Assembly: GCA_964463605.1 (NCBI GenBank) | Contig: CAYXBZ010000036.1 | Coordinates: 1 to 9,912 of the forward strand | DNA from: DAOLOF01 sp964463605 | GTDB lineage: Bacteria > Patescibacteriota > Microgenomatia > UBA1400 > PJMF01 | Reading direction: 5' to 3' | DNA: 9,912 nucleotides | Part shown: positions 6,079 to 9,912 of the stretch, piece by piece | Numbering within the stretch: the first letter of the stretch is position 1 | Layout: each line of letters opens with the position of its first letter | Made by a program: the position numbers and the translations under genes | Notes under the pieces: model-generated | Database searches by the model: none | What the model was told of the DNA's origin: nothing | The model's input: the letters and a program-made list of their open reading frames with translations, nothing else

Positions 6079-8361
6079 GTGACAAAATCAAATACACTCT
6101 CTTTCCATATAGCAGGTATGCACTGTGCCAGTTGTGCAGTTAATCTTACTCGTCAATTAAAAAAAGTGAGAGGAGTGAGAGAAGCTTCGGTTAACTATGC
6201 CAACGAACAGGCTACGATTGAATCTGATCATGAAAAGCTTAATTTGGATGAGTTAGCACAAACAATAAAGTCTTTGGGCTATGAAGCTCAATTTGATGTC
6301 AACGAAGATGAACATCTGGCCCAAGAACATCGACAAAAAGTTCTTCAAATCCACAAAACTAAGTTGTGGGTAAGTGGTATTTTGTCAAGTTTATTGATGC
6401 TCAGCATGATTCCTGGAATTGGGAGTTTCTTTCATAACCCTTGGCTGATGTTAATTCTAGCGACTCCGGTTCAATTTTGGGTAGGAAGAGATTTTTACAA
6501 AGGAGCTTGGCAGAGTTTTAAAAATTTTACTGCCAACATGGATACTTTGGTGGCGATTAGTACTTCAACTGCTTACATTTATTCTCTGATTGTTACTGTG
6601 TTTGGAAGATGGTTTGAGAATCGAGGAGTTCAAACAGCTATCTATTTTGAAGTTTCGGCAGCGATAATTACTTTTGTTTTGTTGGGAAAATTTTTGGAAA
6701 TAAAAGCTAAGAACAAGACTTCTGCAGCAATCAAGGAACTACTTAACCTGCAGCCTCCTACTGCTTTAATCAAAGAAAATGGAGATTGGGTCAGAGTTAA
6801 TCTTGCTCAAGTAAAAAAAGACGATAGACTCTTGATCAAACCTGGAGAAAAGGTTCCTGTTGACGGATTGGTGTTATCTGGCACAACCACAGTTGATGAG
6901 AGTATGCTTACGGGAGAGAGTCTGCCTCAAGCAAAAAAAACAGGAGATAGAGTGGTAGGGGGAACCGTGAATCAACTGGGAGCAATAGAGATAAGAGCAA
7001 CCGAGGTGGGAAGTAATACTGTGTTAGCAGGTATTGTTCGATTGGTGAAACAAGCTCAAGGTTCTAAGCCTGCTATTCAAACGTTGGTTGATCAGGTGGC
7101 TGCAAAATTTGTTCCGGCGGTAATTATTATTTCACTGATAATATTTGCTTTGTGGATGATACTCGGTCCTGAGCCTAGGTTTTTATTTGCTTTAATAAGT
7201 TTGATCAATGTGTTAATTATTGCTTGTCCTTGTGCTTTGGGTTTAGCTACACCAACATCGCTGATGGTAGGCGTGGGCAAAGGAGCTCGTTCTGGAATAT
7301 TGGTTAAAGATGCTCAAGCCTTAGAATCAACTAATCAAATCAAGGCTGTTGTTTTTGATAAAACGGGAACCTTAACTACGGGTAAACCTACAGTAGTTGG
7401 AGAGATGATTGTTCCAGATTTAAGTCAACTTTTTCAAAAAAAGAAATTTATGTCTGATAATTCTGATGATCAAGAAACACAAACATATTTGAAAAAGCTG
7501 CTTTATCAACTTGAGTCTCAATCCCAACATCCTCTTGCCGAAGCGGTCACCTCATATTTAAAAGAGTATCAAGACCAAGAATTGTCTATGCAAAACTTTC
7601 TTGATCACCCAGGCAAGGGAGTGAGCGCGACTACAGATGGTTGGGATTTATTGGTCGGCAATGAGAACTATCTTCGTGAAAATCAAGTGAAGCTATCATC
7701 GCTACTAAAAGATCAAGTTAATCAATGGCAAAGGCAAGCCAAAAGCGTAATTCATTTTTCAGTAAATGGGAAGCATCTAATGTCTTTAGCGATTGCCGAT
7801 ACACTCAAGCCTGAGGCTAGAAGGGTAGTAAGTTGGCTTGAGAAAAATGGCATTATCAGCATTATGCTTACTGGTGATAATCAGGCTACGGCTGAGGCGA
7901 TTGCTAAAGAAGCCGGTATTACTCAAGTGATAGCAGAAGTACTGCCTGATCAAAAAACTGATGTAATTAAAAGTGCTCAACAAAAATATGGAATGGTGGC
8001 AATGATTGGCGATGGTATCAATGATGCGCCATCTCTAACTTTGGCAGATGTGGGTATGGGTATGGGCACAGGTACTGATATTGCCATTGAGTCGGCGGAT
8101 ATCACATTTATGAGAGGAGATTTATCTCTTGTACCAAAGTCAATTCAGCTATCAAGATTTACTATGAGAAACATCAGGCAAAACTTATTCTGGGCTTTTG
8201 CGTACAACGTTATCTTGATTCCGGTAGCAGCTGGTATTCTTTATCCATTTTTTGGAATTTTGCTTAATCCAATCTTGGCAGGAGCTGCTATGGCCTTTTC
8301 AAGTGTAAGCGTAGTAGCAAACGCTCTGAGACTTAACAAAGCTAACTTATCAATAGTCTAA
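6079..8361 (+). CDS. copA: Cu(+)-exporting P1B-type ATPase
   Basis: This 760-residue protein is a full-length heavy-metal ATPase. One N-terminal HMA domain (7-73) has GMHCASC (13-19). Membrane helices run from about 95 onward. The actuator motif is TGES (278-281), the membrane metal site CPC (383-385), the phosphorylation site DKTGT (427-431, D427), the ATP-binding HP (484-485), then TGDN (598-601) and GDGIND (644-649). YN (709-710) and MAFSS (738-742) in the last two helices together with CPC are the signature of the Cu(+) subgroup P1B-1. It uses ATP to move Cu(+) out of the cytoplasm. The only possible start is GTG at 6079, without a Shine-Dalgarno sequence and 3 bases after the regulator's TAG, so translation is probably coupled to that of the regulator. 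The next gene starts 10 bases after its stop. Confidence 0.96.
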   Translation: MTKSNTLSFHIAGMHCASCAVNLTRQLKKVRGVREASVNYANEQATIESDHEKLNLDELAQTIKSLGYEAQFDVNEDEHLAQEHRQKVLQIHKTKLWVSGILSSLLMLSMIPGIGSFFHNPWLMLILATPVQFWVGRDFYKGAWQSFKNFTANMDTLVAISTSTAYIYSLIVTVFGRWFENRGVQTAIYFEVSAAIITFVLLGKFLEIKAKNKTSAAIKELLNLQPPTALIKENGDWVRVNLAQVKKDDRLLIKPGEKVPVDGLVLSGTTTVDESMLTGESLPQAKKTGDRVVGGTVNQLGAIEIRATEVGSNTVLAGIVRLVKQAQGSKPAIQTLVDQVAAKFVPAVIIISLIIFALWMILGPEPRFLFALISLINVLIIACPCALGLATPTSLMVGVGKGARSGILVKDAQALESTNQIKAVVFDKTGTLTTGKPTVVGEMIVPDLSQLFQKKKFMSDNSDDQETQTYLKKLLYQLESQSQHPLAEAVTSYLKEYQDQELSMQNFLDHPGKGVSATTDGWDLLVGNENYLRENQVKLSSLLKDQVNQWQRQAKSVIHFSVNGKHLMSLAIADTLKPEARRVVSWLEKNGIISIMLTGDNQATAEAIAKEAGITQVIAEVLPDQKTDVIKSAQQKYGMVAMIGDGINDAPSLTLADVGMGMGTGTDIAIESADITFMRGDLSLVPKSIQLSRFTMRNIRQNLFWAFAYNVILIPVAAGILYPFFGILLNPILAGAAMAFSSVSVVANALRLNKANLSIV

Positions 8362-8371
8362 AAATCTAACT

Positions 8372-9460
8372 ATGAACTTATTTGCGATCTTTTTAACAGG
8401 ATTAACAACGGGAGGTTTATCATGTTTGGCCATGCAAGGAGGCTTGTTGGCTAGCGTTATTTCAAATCAAAAAAAGTTGGAGAAAAAAAAGATGATTGAA
8501 TCAACTGATGTTGATGAAAAAAATCGAGCTTCAGCAATAAATAATTTTCGTTTAAACTCGTTTGACAAGATGGATATCCTACCGGCCAGTATGTTTATGG
8601 TAGCGAAGTTAATCTCTCACACCATTTTAGGATTCTTTTTAGGTTGGCTTGGTTCTACTATTATGTTAAGTTTGACTGTTAGATTGATTTTTCAATCATT
8701 GAGTGCATTTTTTATGTTGGCAACGGCAATGAACTTGCTTAATGTTCATCAGATCTTTAGATTTGTGGTTTTTCAACCTCCAAAATTTCTTCAAAAAATA
8801 ATTAGAAACACCAGCAAAGGCGAAGCCATTTTTTCTCCAATTGCCTTAGGATTAATGACAGTGTTTATTCCCTGTGGAGTAACTCAAGCGATGATGGTTC
8901 TGGCAGTGAACTCAGCTAGTTCTATTGCTGGAGCTTTAATAATGTTTTCATTTATCCTGGGAACAACTCCCATTTTCACTCTGTTGGGAGTAGCTACAGC
9001 AAAATTAAGTGAAGGTTGGAATAATATATTTAGCAAAGTTGCAGCCATCTCCTTGATAATGATGTTCGTTTACAGTATCAATGGTGTTTTGTTAGTCATG
9101 GATTCTCCTTTGTCTCTTCATCGACTGAGTTCAATTGTGGTTAACAACTCAGCTTCTAAGGCTAACTTTTCACCAAAAGAGATTAATCAAGAAGAAGTAC
9201 AAAAAGTTACCATCAACGTAATGAACTATGGTTATGAACCTCAATATATCGCTGTTCAAAAAGGAGTGCCTGTTGAACTGACTTTAAAAAGTGATGAAAC
9301 TTACACTTGTGCTTTAGATTTTGTTTTCCGTGGCCTTGATATTCATGTTTTTTTAGAGCCTACCGACATTCATGTTTATAACTTTACTCCACAAAAAGAA
9401 GGTAGATACACTTATGCTTGTTCGATGGGAATGTACTCTGGAGTAATGGAAGTAATATAG
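8372..9460 (+). CDS. TauE/SafE-UreH-like membrane protein fused to a cupredoxin-like domain
   Basis: Residues 1-245 form a membrane domain of the TauE/SafE/UreH/DsbD-like superfamily, with about six helices (3-30, 70-95, 98-122, 153-178, 183-208, 222-243) and a charged loop (31-68) after the first. Its paired motifs GGLSCLAMQGG (14-24, C18) and FIPCGVTQAMM (165-175, C168) are typical of the branch found beside copper genes. After a linker, residues 276-362 form a cupredoxin-like domain (EfeO/Cupredoxin_1 type): NYGYEPQYIAVQKGVPV (285-301), TCALDFVF (312-319), FTPQKEGRYTYACSMGMYSG (338-357). Likely metal ligands are C313, C350, M352 or M354, with H325 or H334 possible. Such proteins are thought to handle copper or electrons at the membrane, but the exact role is unknown. 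In related proteins an HMA domain is fused; here it is the next gene, 22 bases away. Confidence 0.85.
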   Translation: MNLFAIFLTGLTTGGLSCLAMQGGLLASVISNQKKLEKKKMIESTDVDEKNRASAINNFRLNSFDKMDILPASMFMVAKLISHTILGFFLGWLGSTIMLSLTVRLIFQSLSAFFMLATAMNLLNVHQIFRFVVFQPPKFLQKIIRNTSKGEAIFSPIALGLMTVFIPCGVTQAMMVLAVNSASSIAGALIMFSFILGTTPIFTLLGVATAKLSEGWNNIFSKVAAISLIMMFVYSINGVLLVMDSPLSLHRLSSIVVNNSASKANFSPKEINQEEVQKVTINVMNYGYEPQYIAVQKGVPVELTLKSDETYTCALDFVFRGLDIHVFLEPTDIHVYNFTPQKEGRYTYACSMGMYSGVMEVI

Positions 9461-9482
9461 GCTAATAATTATTTTAGTAAAT

Positions 9483-9731
9483 ATGATATTTGGCAAAAAA
9501 ACTCAAGCACTCAAGGGAGATCAGCTCAGTTTCAAAATAAAAAACATGCATTGTGTAAGTTGTGCAATGAGCATTGATGCCGAACTTGAAGAGCTCAATG
9601 GGGTTTATTCTTCCTCAACAAAGTTCTCTTTAGCAAAAACGGCTATTAGATATAATTCGCAAGTAATTAAGAAGAGTGAAATTCAAGACAAGATCGAAGC
9701 TCTTGGTTATCAGGTAGATGATGATGACTAA
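9483..9731 (+). CDS. copZ: Small HMA-domain metallochaperone, CopZ-like
   Basis: This 82-residue protein has a short basic lead (1-15) and then one HMA domain (about 16-79). The metal site is NMHCVSC (21-27; C24 and C27), and the domain ends in the usual IEALGYQVD. CopZ-type proteins bind Cu(+) in the cytoplasm and deliver it to CopA or to the repressor. Being the last gene of the copper operon, it probably serves CopA or the cupredoxin protein. It may also be a split-off HMA domain of the upstream membrane protein, since that arrangement is known as a fusion elsewhere. It ends in Asp-Asp-Asp-Asp and TAA. There is no Shine-Dalgarno sequence before the ATG at 9483; a TATTTT seven bases upstream could be a weak internal promoter. 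No terminator is visible behind it. Confidence 0.88.
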   Translation: MIFGKKTQALKGDQLSFKIKNMHCVSCAMSIDAELEELNGVYSSSTKFSLAKTAIRYNSQVIKKSEIQDKIEALGYQVDDDD

Positions 9732-9763
9732 TCAAAACTATACAAAAATAACACTTCTCCAAC

Positions 9764-9912
9764 CTACTCTAATATCCTCGGTGCTACTTCTCTCCATTCA
9801 TGAAGGAAGTGCTTCATGGTTCTGGGGGTATTAACCAAGAAATCAGGCCGGTAAATGAATGTTTCTGTTGGATTGTAGTTGTGCCAAGCTCTTCCGATAT
9901 TGTTGTCACTAA
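9764..9912 (-). CDS. C-terminal end of an unidentified protein (cut by the right edge)
   Basis: On the minus strand a frame is open from the right edge to a TAG at 9764-9766, giving 48 residues. It begins SDNNIGRAWHNYNPTETF and ends TMKHFLHEWREVAPRILE. The balanced composition, with many aromatic, charged and Pro/Asn residues, looks like real protein, whereas the other frames give less natural sequence or stops. I do not recognise the family. It converges on the copper operon with 32 bases between the stops. By hand count the stretch has about 42% G+C, somewhat above its neighbours, which is too little to claim transfer. Confidence 0.5.
   Translation of the reverse strand, partial: SDNNIGRAWHNYNPTETFIYRPDFLVNTPRTMKHFLHEWREVAPRILE

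Noticed and set aside
7092..7983. Two short minus-strand open frames (7092-7280 and 7786-7983)
   Set aside because: Both are antisense to conserved parts of copA and encode nothing recognisable.
5596..9731. Metal-resistance island on a mobile element
   Set aside because: There is no transposase, integrase, terminal inverted repeat or target duplication in the window, and base composition does not shift visibly at the operon borders.
9799..9818. CATGAAG/CTTCATG hairpin as the terminator of the copper operon
   Set aside because: It lies inside the convergent partial gene, 67 bases past the operon's last stop, and is not followed by a T tract on the plus strand.

Overview
This AT-rich window looks like a chromosomal segment of a small-genome, uncultivated bacterium, most likely of the Patescibacteria/Candidate Phyla Radiation type. 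The grounds are indirect: starts without Shine-Dalgarno sequences, promoters whose -10 box lies 6-9 bases before the start codon (leaderless or nearly leaderless transcripts), a type IV pilus ATPase, and tightly packed short genes. Stop codons TAA, TAG and TGA are all used, so the standard bacterial code applies and groups that read TGA as glycine are unlikely. A run of exactly 100 N (1626-1725) shows that this is a scaffold from a draft or metagenome assembly. The lineage is an inference.

Left part, all on the minus strand (1-4037): the N-terminal half of a PilB/GspE-type assembly ATPase running off the left edge; a TspO/MBR membrane protein directly downstream of a DUF1295 membrane protein (probably one transcription unit, with the gap inside DUF1295); a membrane-anchored PQQ-type sugar dehydrogenase; and protein-L-isoaspartate O-methyltransferase (pcm), which has a consensus -10 box just before its ATG. 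On the plus strand, divergent from pcm, lies a membrane-anchored erythromycin-esterase-family protein (4129-5481).

Right part, plus strand (5546-9731): a compact copper-handling operon, the most interesting part of the window. It encodes an ArsR-type repressor that lacks the usual CxC metal site of ArsR but carries a C-terminal YHS/TRASH metal-binding module; a Cu(+)-type P1B ATPase (CopA) starting with GTG 3 bases after the repressor stop; a TauE/SafE-UreH-like membrane protein fused to a cupredoxin-like domain; and a small CopZ-like HMA chaperone. One good promoter (TTGACT, 17-base spacer, TATATT) drives it. A perfect 7+7 inverted repeat surrounds the -10 box and overlaps the start codon, and a 13-base tandem duplication covers the -35 region. 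A plausible model is that the repressor senses metal through its TRASH module and releases the operator, CopZ and the HMA domain of CopA ferry Cu(+), CopA exports it, and the cupredoxin protein handles copper or electrons at the membrane.

The right edge holds the last 48 codons of an unidentified minus-strand gene that converges on the copper operon. All intergenic stretches are shorter than 140 bases. I saw no tRNA, rRNA, CRISPR array, insertion sequence or convincing intrinsic terminator.
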